NCBI GenBank assembly: GCA_000733355.1
Contig: JNVV01000039.1
Coordinates: 360,627 to 424,626, forward strand
DNA length: 64,000 nucleotides
Source of the DNA: Falciphora oryzae
Lineage: Eukaryota > Ascomycota > Sordariomycetes > Magnaporthales > Magnaporthaceae
Direction: 5' to 3'
Both the position numbers and the translations under genes were made by a program. This document shows, in pieces, positions 44,346 to 56,100 of this stretch. The notes below the pieces were generated by a model. That model ran no database searches. It was not told the DNA's origin and worked only from the letters and a program-made list of their open reading frames with translations. Numbering within the stretch: the first letter of the stretch is position 1; each line of letters starts with the position of its first letter.

Positions 44346-44910
44346 TCAGGGGAAATCCTCGCGCGCCTTGAGGATCAAATTGGTGATGGACTGGCCGTGC
44401 GAGATGAGGTTGTGCGATGTGCTGCCCGTAACCGCACCAACCGCCACACCATGGATCATGCTGCCGCTGCCCATGTTGAGCCAGACTGGGTTGCCCGGCT
44501 GGCCACCCGCGAAGTCCATGCTGCCCCTGATGGCGCCATTGAGCGGGCCGCCGCAGGTGGAGCTGGTCCAGAGCCGGAAATTGCGCTGCGCGTAGGGCGA
44601 CTGGCCGTTGGACCGGTCGCCCGGGTAGCCGTAGCTCCACCACTCGAGCGCGGCATTGCTCTGGAAGGCGCGGGACCCCATGAAGCCGCGGCCGGGCTTG
44701 CTGCCGAGCACGAAGATGGCGAAGTCGTTCTTCCGCCCGCAGCCGTTGTTGTCCTCGTTGCGGCCCGTCAGCCAGATGCATAATGCCTTGTGTTCGCGGG
44801 GTACGGCCTCGAAGTCCTGACCGGGCTCAGTGCCTCGACGCCTATTCCTCGGGGTGGCTGGATCAGGAGTGGCTCTCTTGGATACTTTGGAAATGTAGGT
44901 ATGTTAGCAC
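44346..44910 (-). pseudogene. 5'-truncated V8/trypsin-like serine peptidase homologue, nucleophile changed
   Basis: A minus-strand frame opens near 44910 without a start and runs to TGA at 44346-44348. It reads QDFEAVPREHKALCIWLTGR, CGRKNDFAIFVLGSK, EWWSYGYPGD, AQRNFRLWTSSTCGGPLNGA, FAGGQPGNPVWLN, HGVAVGA and SHNLISHGQSITNLI. This is the C-terminal half of a V8-like (S1B) glutamyl-endopeptidase fold: KNDFAI carries the catalytic Asp. The nucleophile motif, normally GGQSG, is GGQPG, so the catalytic serine is proline. The half with the catalytic histidine is missing; the sequence stops where the AT-rich repeat block begins. Either a decaying gene cut by the repeat island or the 3' exon of an inactive homologue. 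Confidence 0.6.
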
Positions 44911-45458
44911 TTCTGTCACTAATCGATTAGGAGATTTATATTAGCAGGCTAGGGGCGTTCCCAACCGTAGCAGTGTAATAGCCCCCGAGCGGCACTATGA
45001 CCCCTCCGAGGTTTCAGCGTGGCCTTTGCACTTATTGCGTATTTTGATCATTAACTCTTTTTGCGTTAATTCTTTTCTCCTGCCTCTGCTTCGGCCCCTG
45101 CTTCGATAAACGCCTTATATGCTTTACAAAACGCCTATCCAGATCCGGATCCGGATTTTTGCCGGATGGTCGCGATGGTTCTGCCATGGTTACTTGAAGG
45201 GCAGGGAAAGGTTTTCCGTTAACAAAAATGTGGCCGTGCTGGACAAATGGTAATTAGGCTAGCAGGGGTTATCCTATAGTTGGTAACGAAACGCCTATCG
45301 AAATCGCGGGTATTTCCGCGAACCTGGATCGAAGCGAAATGTTTTTTTGGTTTAAAAACAGCAATTTTACAGAAAATTTGCACTGGAAATATTTTCGCGA
45401 TTTATAATAATGTACAAAATGGTTCGCAACAGCACGTAAATTTTTTTTTTTTTTTGGC
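44911..45458. other. Transition into AT-rich repeat block
   Basis: Base composition changes abruptly here. The sequence has LTR-like scraps (e.g. TGTAATAGCCCCCGAG near 44970) and T-rich tracts but no coding sequence. I see no complete element. Confidence 0.55.
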
Positions 45459-46104
45459 TGTAACACCCCACATAGAACCATAACCAGCAGCCCTAAGGAA
45501 CGCTACCGGTAGCTTCAGGGGAGGGCTTCGGGTGGTAGCCGGAGGGGCGCAAGCCCTAACGGACGTGCGGATCAAAAGAGTTTAGCTTTATAACACGCAT
45601 GCCGGTTAACCTCCGGCCCGGTTAAAGCGCACCCAAACTTAAAACCCTAATAAAAGGACAAAGCATAACCAGCCCCGTACGGACGCTACGGAGGAGGAGG
45701 CGTACCAACGGTAACCGAAGGGCGGCCGGACGGCTAAGCATAAAAAGGGCCCGAAGGACCCCCTGTAAAGGGAGTTTGGAAGGCAAGCTATCGTTTTTCT
45801 GTTTTATTTTGTAACAAGGGGTCAAAGACGGCTTGGAGAAAGAATCTCTAGATTGCAGATAATCTTTCTATGGGCTTAAGAGATGCTTGAGGAGGGAGGA
45901 ATCTTTCGTGAAGGACATAGGAGATGGCAGGGTTTATATAAACCCTTTATAATCCGTGCGAAGTATCAAGTACATGATTTACACTGCCTTCCGACCTTTA
46001 CCGCTTGGCTTTGGGGCCGCTGACCGCCTATGCGGGTTTTCGAACCTCCGTAAAGCCGACTCGTGATGCCGACTAGTTAGGTCCACGGGGTCTTCCGTGT
46101 GACA
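45459..46104 (-). repeat. 3' LTR of Gypsy element 1
   Basis: In minus orientation the segment starts TGTCACACGG and ends GGGGTGTTACA, the TG...CA ends of a long terminal repeat (646 bp). Immediately before it (minus orientation) is a polypurine tract AAAAAAAGGAGGATAG, the usual plus-strand primer next to a 3' LTR, and upstream lies a Gypsy pol. A related LTR-type sequence occurs in the opposite orientation at ~51640-52027. Confidence 0.75.
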
Positions 46105-48370
46105 CTATCCTCCTTTTTTTAGGGCGCGTTTCGAGACCTTCCGAGGCCCGGTTAAGGGATGCGGCTGTGCCTATGTCTTGTGGCACGCGGGGGTCCCTAA
46201 GCTTATCGGGGTTGAGCCGATGAAAGGCAACAACGTGTTGCTTAGACCCGTCGGTATCGAAATGCTCCTAAGGTTCCCACGTCCAGTCCTTTTTGCGTGG
46301 GTAATCCTCCCACTGGACAAGGTAACGAACTTTCCCGCTTGTATCTATGGAATCCATAACTTTCTTTACAACGAAATCTCCTATAACTGAAGGGGCTTCC
46401 CGCAGTACTTGGTTAGGGTCAGGTCGTGCCTGCATGCTAAAGCGGTAGGGTTCGATAAGGGATACGTGGAAAGCGTTATGGATTTTCCAGGTTTTAGGCA
46501 GGGCTAGTCGTACCGCCGTGGGAGAGATAACCTTAAGGATCCGGAAGGGCCCGAGCATTTTGGCATCGAGTTTTTTGGCGGGGCGACGGGTTTTTATATG
46601 CCGGGCGTTTAATATAACGAACTGTCCTTCGGTAAGGACCGGCGAGGGGCTTCTCCTTTTGTCGGCCCAATGCTTTATTCGTTCCCGGGCTTTTTCGAGG
46701 TGTTGTTTAGCTTTTTCGTATACCTGGGTCATCCAATGCCGGTAAAGTTGGCTTGCTGGATTGCGTATTCGTCCTGGGAGAGGGGGATTATTAAAAGCTG
46801 GGTGGTACCCGTAGTTGGCGAAAAAGGGAGTAATGGAGGTATTTGCCGAAAATATATTATTATAGGCAAATTCCGCCGTAGGTAACAGCTTGACCCAGTT
46901 AGTTATTTCGTAATTTACGAAAGACCTAAGGTAGGTTTCCAGGCTTTAGTTAAACCTTTCGGTTTGTCCATCCGTTTGGGGATGGAAGGCAGTGCTTATT
47001 TTTGGCTTAATGCCTACCAAACGGAGGAAATCTTTCCACAAGTGGCTTGTAAATCTGGAATTTTTATTAGAAATAATATCCAAAGGTATACCGTGCAATC
47101 GCTAGTATTTTTTGGCGAAAATGCGGATAAAGTTATCCGATTTTTTACCCTCGATTTTGAGGGGGACGAAATGCGCTATTTTGGTAAAAGGGTTTACTAT
47201 TACCTAAATTGAATCGCACCTATCGCTTAAAGGGAGGTCCGTGATAAAGTCCATAGCTACCGTTTTCCAGGGCTGGTAATGCAGCTCCATAGGTTGTAGG
47301 GGTCCAAAGGGGGCATGCCTTAGGGCTTTATTGCGTTGGCACTTTAGGTATCCCCTTACGTATTCCTGGACTTTTGCTTCGATATTGGGCCACTAAAAGT
47401 GCCGAGTAATTAATTCGAGGGTTTTATTTATACCCATATATCCAGCGACTTTTGTGTCATAGTTGGACTTGAAAACTTCCTTTTGCAGGGCCTCCGTTGG
47501 CACCCACAATCTTTCCTTATAATAAAGGAGGCCATCCTTAACTTCTTTACCCTTTTCGGGCTTTTGGAAGCGGCCCTAATATTCGGAATCCGATATACCA
47601 GCTTGTTTAACTTTGTTAGTAAATTCCGTAGCCCACTTTAGGACTGAAATACTGCAAAGCCGGTTTGGGGATAGGAGGAAAAAAGGTGCTCTTTGCGGCA
47701 AAGCTTTTTCCATAAGGTTATTTCTTTGTCCTTCTAGGGCCGAAATTTTTACTGGGAAGTGTTTTTTTTGCAGGATCGTCGTAATCGGCTAATCCTTACT
47801 CCCCCCTTTTTTAGGCTTATGCTGGGGTAATTTCGATAGTATATCGGCCTTTTCATTTTGCTTTCCTGGCTGGTAGTTGATTATAAACCAATAACCAGCT
47901 AGTTGTTGTGCCTATTTAGTTTGCTTTCGATTAAGGACTTTGGCCGTCAGGAAATATTCGAGGTTCCGGTAATCCGTATAAACCTTTATCCGGTGCTTTG
48001 CCCCTTCGAGGTAATGCCTCCACCTAGCGAAACAGTTAACGACCGCTAAAAGTTCCTTATCGTGGATTTTATAGTTGATTTCGGCGGGCGACATTTTGCG
48101 TGAATGGAAGGCAACGGGGTGCAATTTATTGGTTTCGGGGTCCCTTTGGGATAACACCCTTCCAAGGGCAAAGTCCGAGGCGTTTATTTCGACTTGCGCC
48201 GGGAGAAACGGATTGAAATGCTAGAGTATCGGAAGCGAAACGAAAGCGACTTTAAGGGCTTCGAAGGCTTGTTCCATTTCGGGGGTCCATTGCCATTGGT
48301 TTTTTGGCAGGGCGTTGGCCGTCGTTATAGGCCTAACGATTTTTAAAAACCTGTAATAAACCGGACTACG
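46105..48370 (-). mobile_element. Ty3/Gypsy (chromovirus) pol remnant, RIP-damaged
   Basis: Minus-strand pol pieces with many in-frame stops. From right to left: end of the reverse transcriptase/connection (NQWQWTPEMEQAFEALKVAF), RNase H ([57 protein letters not shown]), integrase zinc-binding/core traces at ~47.2-47.5 kb (METHYQPWKTVAMDFITDLP-like), and a C-terminal part with MLGPFRILKVISPTAVRLAL, NAFHVSLIEPYR and the chromodomain core VRYLVQWEDYP. The RNase H reads NASD where the family has DASD, a G-to-A change. No gag or 5' LTR adjoins; the element is cut at ~48370. Confidence 0.8.
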
Positions 48371-49086
48371 GGTTGGTCGCCGGTAGGGGTTATGGTGATG
48401 TTATTCTGGAAGGTAAGGAGGAGGATGAGAGGAACTATGAGGAAGGTTGTGAGGCTCCTATATATACACGAGTTGGCTCAGGGGCCACCTTTGAGCTACC
48501 ATTTCCGTGCCCCAAGCACGGAACTATGACATAGCCGCCTCCTCCGGGCTCGGCCCCTTAGTTGTTCCGTAACTTTTTCGTTTTTGGTTCCTTTTGATAT
48601 CGCGGGTGGTCCGTTAGTTGGGGAGCTTTGTACCATAGTAGGTATTGCTCGACTCCAGGTTGGCTTCGGGGTGGGCGCTTGCGTTTTCCGTGGCTCGGTT
48701 TGGGCGTGCTTTCCCTTTTTGTTAGCGGGGGCGGCTCGCTTCCTTGTTGCTTCGTGGCTTTTGGCTGCCTCGCTCCTTCCTTCTTTTCGTTATGTTTGCC
48801 TGCGTAACTCGTTTGGCTTTTTTGCGGTCCCGTCACTGCCTGCAAAGTTTTCCCTCCCTGCCGTCGTTTCGTTTCCTATCTTTTTTTTTCCCAATTCCGC
48901 TTTCCTTCCACCCTCCTTCCTAGGTATTAACCGATAATTTCCGTCCTCCGACCGTCGCGGCTTCGTTTTCGTTTCATTTCGTCGCTATCTTTCCGCGCGG
49001 TCGCTCCTTTCCCTGGCATTTCCCTTTTTTTATTTCGGCTCCTTTCCGGTGTGGACTATCTTCCCGACTAGCGCGATCCCCACGAT
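48371..49086. other. Unassigned repeat-derived DNA
   Basis: Contains a minus-strand Lys/Arg/Pro/Gln-rich frame (48558-48845) that could be a gag-type basic tail, and pyrimidine-rich DNA around 48.8-49.05 kb. I could not assign it to a specific element. Confidence 0.4.
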
Positions 49087-50130
49087 GTCTGCTACCGTTG
49101 CCGCTTTTTTTCCGCTTCCCGGAAGCGGTGGCGACGATCCGTTTGGTCGCGTGAATTTTTTCGCTTCCGCTTGTTGTCCGTATTTAACCTATAGCGTGGC
49201 TTAGTACCAGCGCGATAAGGGCCGTCGCGCCGCCAACGCAATTAATTTAACGGGCGATTCGTTGGACGAAAAGCATGCGGCTCCCGTTTATTAAAAGTAC
49301 GGGTATAACGCGTATTTTAACAAATCCAAAATTACTGGAGTTGTGGCTTACAAAAAGTACCGGCCTAGTTAGGTTTGCGATCGTTGCCGTCGTGGGAAAA
49401 CGGCGGGTTGCAAAACCTCTAATGCTGCTTACGCTTCAAATCCTGCCCTACGCCGTGCCCAACGCGACCTTTTCGCTTTAACGATTAGCGACCGTTATAT
49501 TACCAAACCTGGTGTCCTTTTCGGCAAGGGCTCGCGTTTTATCCTTACCCGCGAGTACCTACTCGCCTACCAGCATTGGTCGCGGCTTTTTAACGAAATT
49601 AACACGAATTTTAACTAGCAGCATGTTTAAAACGCTAACCCTACGGGCGACGCTTTAGTTTTTAGCAACGCGGCTGGTACTCCCTTTCGTTACGGCAACT
49701 AAAGCCAGCAGCTTATGGATACGTTTGTCCGCGGTTTCGGTTTTATGCAAATAGCTGGCCCTTTTTTTTGTGTTTCGCGTGGCGGCGCCGCTAACCTTTT
49801 TAGCGAGCCCAAATGGAAGCGGAGCGTTGCGCCGAAACGCGTAACGCCCGGTTTATTAACGCCATCAATTAAGTGGCCGCTAACAACCGTATTTAATCCA
49901 ATGGCGATTCGGCGCGTCGTCGCCTCATTTACCGTTCCAAATCGCGTCGTCGTTCGCCCTCGCCCTCCTTTCGTGCTACTTAATACCGTAAAAAGCGTCG
50001 TTGTTATCGGGATATCCATTACAGCGGTAGCAGTTCCTTTTCCTGTTAGTTCCGTTCCTTTTCCGTATTTAAAAAGGAGACGTTTGCCGATAATGGTAAA
50101 GGTGGAAACTAGTTTTGGCTTCTTTTCGTA
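49087..50130 (+). pseudogene. Gag/ORF1-like relic of an unknown retroelement
   Basis: From ATG 49087 (MSATVAAFFPLPGSGGDDPF) the plus strand reads with several stops through DKGRRAANAINLTGDSLDEK, VCDRCRRGKTAGCK (a CxxC...C cluster), RDLFALTISDRYITKPGVLF, GKGSRFILTREYLLAYQHWS and, in a shifted frame, an Arg/Ser-rich tail (RSKSRRRSPSPSF). The order of unknown N-terminus, Cys cluster and basic RS tail suggests a gag or LINE ORF1 type nucleic-acid-binding protein. Stops are TAG/TAA at places where CAG/CAA is likely. Whether it belonged to the LINE starting at 52028 is unknown. Confidence 0.45.
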
Positions 50131-50389
50131 TCCTATGTGCGGGGTTTTTGGTTCGGGGTTGGGTGTTAGGCGTGGTGGCGGCTTATCGTGTTGGGTTTTT
50201 ATTTTTCGTTAAAGTAAAGGGTCGTGCTACTCCGCGTTTCAAGCGGCTAATGCCGTTCGCTTGCCGACTTTCTTTTAGTTCGAGGTAATATAGCCTTTGT
50301 AATGCGTCCCTTTTGTTTTTAAATTGCGGCGGCTTATTTCCTTTTGTTTCGCAACTCGGGGCCGTTATGGGTGTATGCATTTCCCTATT

Positions 50390-51540
50390 AGGCTTCGAAT
50401 TCCTTTATCGCTGCTATATCTTTAACCTTTTCCAGTGGTTCCTACGTTGTTTTATCGTATCCTACCCATTTTATTAATGCTTGTTTTTTCCCCCGTCCTT
50501 TGGCGTTTTTTATGGCCAGGATCTTTTTTACGAGCCATTTTTCGTAGAGTTCGCTATCCTCCGGTAATAGGATTAAAATGGGTCCTGAACGTATGTTTGT
50601 GTTCGTTTGTAACGGGAACGGGTCGTTTGCTGTTCGTTTTATTAGTTCGACGTAGAAGTTAAAGTGGATGCCCCTGGGTATATTTAGCGTAACATTAAGG
50701 GAATTGGAGACCGCAACCACTTCGAACTTGTCCGCTACCTAATTTAGCTTTTTGTTGGGCCGGTTTATTTTGATATTGCGGAGGGACAGCTACACTTTAT
50801 CGCCTATTTTGTATTTTTCGGCTGGGCGTTGGAATTTATTAGTTTGTGACTTTTGTTGTTGTTGTATAAATGCCGCAATTGTAGTGGCTAGTTCCAATCC
50901 TTCCCGTAGGTGAGCTAAAAAGGCGGAAGCACGCCTTTTTTCGCTTGTTTTAAGTGCGTGGTTTGGCGGTGGGTGTGTTGGGATTGGGTTGATGTCAAAA
51001 CTTAATAGTAAGCGGTTGGGGCTGTATCCCGTAATGGTTAAGTCCTTATTATTAAGCGCGAGCTGGCAGGCGTCGAGGTGTTGCGACCAGTCGGTTTGTG
51101 CGAAGGTAATAAAGCAGCGCAAATAGTGTTGGACTTTTTGGTTCGCTTTTTTTGTGCCCCCGTTTGTTTCCGGGTGAAAAAAGGTAGAAAGCAGCTGTTG
51201 AATTTGTATTTGGGAGCATAATTCCGTTTAAAATTCTCCTACCTAGTTCAAGCCCTTATCGGAGATAATGCTGTCCGGAAAGCTACGGAATTGCTACCAT
51301 GCTAATCGGAAACGTGCTGCGCATTTTTTCGCTCCCATAAAGTGTATGGCTTCGAGCTGGATGTATTTCGATAGCCTATCGGTAATGACCATTAAATATT
51401 CCGGCCCCCCTTCGGTCGCGGGAAGTTCTGTTATGAAATCTATCGAAATGCTTTTTTAAAACTGGTCCGGCACCGGGAGGGGGCGCAGTAGCCCTTGTTT
51501 GTGTAACAGGCCTCCGCCCTACTATAGCCAGCTACAGTAG
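50390..51540 (-). mobile_element. Second Ty3/Gypsy remnant: integrase and chromodomain
   Basis: Minus-strand pieces: GLLRPLPVPDQF, ISIDFITELPATEGGPEYLM, VITDRLSKYIQLEAI, FPDSIISDKGL, STFFHPETNGG-like, HYLRCFITFAQTDWSQHLDA, QLALNNKDLTITGYSPNRLL, and a chromodomain core KKQALIKWVGYD. These are integrase core (first two catalytic Asp regions visible), its C-terminus, and chromodomain of a Gypsy element. It differs clearly from Gypsy element 1. Interrupted by several stops; truncated at the right where LTR-like DNA starts. Confidence 0.8.
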
Positions 51541-51639
51541 TGTCAGGCCTGGAAAAGGGGGGTTCTCGCAGGGAGGTTTCAGAGGTTCAGCAGCTCAACA
51601 GTCGTATTCGTGCAGGGCTTAACAAGTTATGGTGTAGGT

Positions 51640-52027
51640 AGAAATAGAAACGATAGCTTGCCTTCCGAACCTCCTTCATAGGGGGTCTTTCGGGCCCTCT
51701 TTATGCTTTAGCCCTCCGTTCGTCCTTCGGCTGTCGTTAGCGCGCCTCCTCCTCCGTGGCGTCCGTTGGGGCCTGCTTTTCGGTTGTTATCGGCACACTG
51801 CCTCCTCCGCGGCGTCCGTCGGAGCCGGATGTGTTTCGTCCCTTTTAAGGTTCCGGGCCGGGCTGATCTGCGGGGGCTGATCGGCGCGCGTGTCGCAAAG
51901 TTAAACTCTCCTAATCCGCACATCCGTTAGGGCTTGCGCCCCTCCGGCTACCACCCGGAGGCCTCCCTTGTGGTTACCGGTGGCGTCCCTTGCGGCTGCT
52001 GGCCATGCTTCTGTGTGGGGTGTTACA
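51640..52027 (+). repeat. LTR-related sequence, inverted relative to the 45.5-kb LTR
   Basis: Shares long similarity with the reverse complement of the 45459-46104 LTR: CTTGCCTTCC, GCCTCCTCCTCCGT, CCGTTAGGGCTTGCGCCCCT and the terminal GGGGTGTTACA. Left boundary uncertain; a TGTCAGG at 51541 is a possible start but its neighbourhood does not match the other LTR. Probably a solo LTR or fragment inserted into the LINE. Confidence 0.6.
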
Positions 52028-52806
52028 CACCTCCGGAGGCTAACGAACTCGATAGGGGGGATACCGGCACACTCGGTACACAAAGCCGTAACAACGGTGA
52101 TAATCCCTACGGCTTTATACGGGGCCGAGGTTTGGTATAGGGGCAAGACCAAACCACACCCGTATAAGCCGGCACGTCAACAAAGTACCCGGCAAGGCCA
52201 TTTAATCGAACGGGTCGATAAAGCCCTACAAGCGTCCCTTTAGGCAGTGGTACCAGCTTGGAAAACCATACCGATAAACGCTTTGCACTACGAATCCGGC
52301 ATTCCCGGCGCTGAAGCACTTTTGGAACAAGCCCGTTTCCGTTTTGCGGCCCGCATAAAGACGGTTCCGGAGGATCACCCCCTGGCCGCAGCGGCCAAGC
52401 CGATTTTCAATGCCCGGGGGCTTAGGGCAGGCGTGCCCGGCAGGCTTACGACCTCGCTGCAAAAGACGGCCGGACTCCTTCCGGCGTGCACCCGCCCGGC
52501 TTACCTCCCTTATAAATATACGGGGCTTACGGTGGCCACACAAGAAAAGCAAGCAGCCGCTAAAGCATTTATAGCGTAGCTTCGCACCCTCCCCCCTACC
52601 GACGTTATAGTATATAGCGACGGGTCCAAAGCGGAAAACGGGGCAGTTGGTTACGGCTGGGTAATCCACCAAGCCGGCCAACGCAAACTTTCCGGGCACG
52701 GCCGGCTGGCGCATCCGGCGGAAGTATTCGACGGCGAGGCGGAAGGGGGCCGGATGGGCCTCTGCAAAGCCGTTCGGAGCTTCCGTAACTGCATTTTCCA
52801 CCTGTG
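52028..52806 (+). mobile_element. LINE (Tad-like) ORF2 fragment, left part
   Basis: Plus-strand frame reads PTALYGAEVWYRGKTKPHPY (end of reverse transcriptase), then ALHYESGIPGAEALLEQARF, AGLLPACTRPAYLPYKYTGL and the start of RNase H: TDVIVYSDGSKAENGAVGYG with HQAGQRKLSGHGRLAHPAEV and FHLCLDN. The RNase H is broken after LDN by the insertion of a 6.5-kb element and continues at 59332. Left end truncated at the LTR-like sequence. RNase H-bearing I/Tad clade LINEs are frequent in filamentous fungi. Confidence 0.85.
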
Positions 52807-52815
52807 CCTCGATAA

Positions 52816-52834
52816 TAGTCTCAGTGGCTCAGAC
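52816..52834 (+). repeat. Left terminal inverted repeat
   Basis: TAGTCTCAGTGGCTCAGAC; compared with the reverse complement of the right end (TAGTCTCAAAGGCCCAAAC) 15 of 19 positions agree, and three of the four differences are transitions. Directly follows the 9-bp repeat CCTCGATAA. Confidence 0.7.
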
Positions 52835-53119
52835 CAGATAAGGGGCGAAGGTCACACAAGTCACTTTTTCTCCACTCCCAGCCATAGCATTAATTTAACC
52901 AATCATAATCCCCACACAACTTCGCCGCCATCTGGTTTGAGGTCGGATGGTGCGAAAAGCGTCATTGATTTTCTAAATCCTACCAAACCACCAAACCACC
53001 AAAATTGCATTCTTCCATCCCCCTTACCATACCACGCGTGCAATTCGCATCTACCAGGCGATTTATTCGAATCTGCGCTTACGAAAATTAAAATTCCTAC
53101 TATTTGTGCAATCTTTGCA

Positions 53120-56100
53120 ATGTTTTCCACATCGTCTTTTTCCTATTTGCTTGCCTTCCCTTCCGGGCAGCCGCCGCAAAATGCCCCTAATGCCGCGGTC
53201 CCTACGTCGGATTTTACGATTCCCCCAACATTACCACTTCCGCCGCCGTCGTTCGAATCCGACTTTAACTCCGAATCCGACTCCAAATCCGATACGCCGT
53301 TAAACATCTTCCCCAACTTAACGCCTCGTCCGCCTGCTTCCGATTCCCCTTCCGTCGCCCAGCATCGCCGATTGCAAAACCGTCGACCAAAGGTCGCCGC
53401 ATCTTCCCACGAACCCCGCCCCCACCTCCCATTTAACGATGCCTTCGAAGCGCCCGACGAAACTAACATATTCGCCGATAATCTAGTAAACGAAATATTA
53501 AAATGCTGGCGCGCCCGTTACCATACTATCCGCGGGCAGTATCATTCTACTTTCGCACATTTTATCAAACAATAGGCGTGCTAACGCCGCAGCGACGGTT
53601 AACGCAATAAACCTCGCCTCCATTAACTCCGCGCTTCTCTGCAAAACCCCGAAATCAAAAGCGCTCTTTTCGAAACCGGCGTTAAAGTCCGATTCGATAG
53701 CGAAAGCTAACCCGCAAACGCGTACCATACCACCCTCCGCCGAAAGCTCGACAACTTTACCGCATTAACCCTTTTAACACTTTCGACCCCAAATAGTATT
53801 ATGAAAGGGAAAACCTTTGCAGCGCTAAAAACATTTGCGACGTTACCTGGGTGAAAAAAAACCTTATCCAAAGCGATACGCGCTTTTAAAAACATGCGCC
53901 TTACTTATACCAGTTGCTAACTGCTGTTATAGCCAATTCCCGCGCCGATTGGGACTTTTACGGCCCTAACCAATATACCCCTAACCCTACAATAAAAAAG
54001 GGACCGTCCCCGCCTAAAAAAAACAAAAACATTAGCCCCCGGTTTTTAATCGCGAATTTAATAGCACACGCGCGGGCGCTTAAAAAAAGCAACTATTTAA
54101 AGCGGATATTTAAGGTGTATCAAATGCAAAGCGGGGTTACTAAAAAGGTAACGAATATGCTCGCGAAATTCGAAATTAATTCGTTTTACAGGGTTACGAA
54201 AAAGCAAATAGGCGGGCTAGTAAATAGGGCCACAGTACGTATACCAGCTAAATAATATATAATTATATAATTAGTTAACTAACGTGGTTCACAAGCGAGC
54301 CGCGCACACAAGCGAGTCGCGCACTTTAAAATCCCATACTAAACGCAATTTTCGACATCTTTGCTAACTCGACCAATTTTGATCCAAATTCGATGCAATT
54401 TTGTACATAACGTTTCAATTATATACCTGATTTTATATAATTATCTTCAATTTTATAACCCTAACCCGGGTGAGATATTAAGAAATTCGCTAATTTAACC
54501 CCTGTATTTTCAATATCTTACCCGGGTTAGGGTTATAAAATTAAAGATAATTACATAAAATCAAATATATAGTTAAAACGTTATATACAAAATTGCATCG
54601 AATTTGGATCAAAATTGGTCGAGTTAGCAAGGATGTCGAAAATTGCGTTTAATATGGGATTTTAAAGTGCGCGACTCGCTTGTGTGCGCGGCTCGCTTAT
54701 AAACCACGTTATAAATATTTTATTTAAAAAAACCTTAAACGCATCGCACTCGATCCCAATCTCACCTTCGTTTACGACAATTTTAACTTTATAAACCGGG
54801 TCCAAAACTTCAGTTATAACCGCAAAAACGGTATACGGAACATTACCATTTGCTTCGCCATCGGGAATCCTAACATCGTCCGCTACACCCAATTTTAATA
54901 GCATACAACCGTACCGTTTAACGACGAATGGCTTTTAGGGCCGTATATATCCGTATCACCTTAAACTATAGCGCAATGCTCCGATTTTTTTTTCCGCCAT
55001 AAAACGATGCATCATCTTTTTAAAAGGAAACTCCCTTTTTATTTCCCAAACCGTCAGTTCCCCGAAATTGCCCGCGTTATTACGCCAAAATCCTACATCA
55101 TCCAAACCCCTACTATTATAAAAAACGAAAAGGAGCTTGGCGGCGTCCTTCGGATATACGAAAAATTATTCCAAAGATTGCTCGGCCTTAAACCGGACAT
55201 TTTCGATTACAATAACGTACTTTTCCTCCTGCATAGCGACCAAAAAACCACGTCCTTTATTAAACATATTTAATCTGCTTAATTCGAATGCACGACACCT
55301 TTCGACCGCAAGCAATGGATGCTTCCTATCCCGGCATTTTTCACGTCCAGCACAATTTTATTTATTATATTTGGAAAGAATTTTCTCCTTTGGTTAAAGC
55401 CGACGTATTGGGCCTAAATCGCACCCAAAAACTTTCGGTTGCCAAACTAAAGTTTTACTATACGATTTAATTACTCCAAAACGCCTACCGCGCACGCGTC
55501 CTCGCTATAATTATATACGTACTGCAACAGGACGACAAACTTCCCAAAGGTTAAAACCTCACCCTTTTTGCGGTAAAGGATGCATTTGCTACGGCGCCCC
55601 CAAATTACATAAACCAAACATTAGCCAAAATACACATTAACGCATTTTCTTAACGTACTACTACTAATTTGTACCCAAATACACCTGGACTTATTAACAT
55701 CCCTTTCCGGTTACAATATCGGTACCTCCAAATTATACAACTTTTTTGGACTATTAACGAAGCTATACGCCGGGGAAATTTCGGCGTCCTTCAATAGCAT
55801 ATCCCTTTCCTTATATTTTTTTTTACGGATGTAAAACCAAAAACTATGGGCTAAAAATGCTGTATCTGGTTTGGCTTTTGCATCCAAAAGTTACAAACGA
55901 GCCGCTTCGTACGGGTATCTTTCGGTTAGGTCTCGTCCGCTATATTACAGCCGGCAACGGGTTTAAACCTATCAACCTTACCATCAAACACCTTAATAAA
56001 GCATTTTCGCTCGATATCCAAACCAATAAAAACTTTACCTATAATATGTGGGCTACTTTTAAAAACTATGCCGCTTTCGAACCGATAAAAGCAGTTATTC

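Noticed and set aside
46020..46060. tRNA-like B-box (GGTTCGAAAACCC on the minus strand)
   Set aside because: Lies within an LTR; no A-box, acceptor stem or anticodon arm could be built around it.
52754..53575. 273-codon frame as a single intact gene
   Set aside because: It starts in the LINE RNase H and crosses the insertion border at 52816; only the part from 53120 belongs to the DUF6589-like gene.
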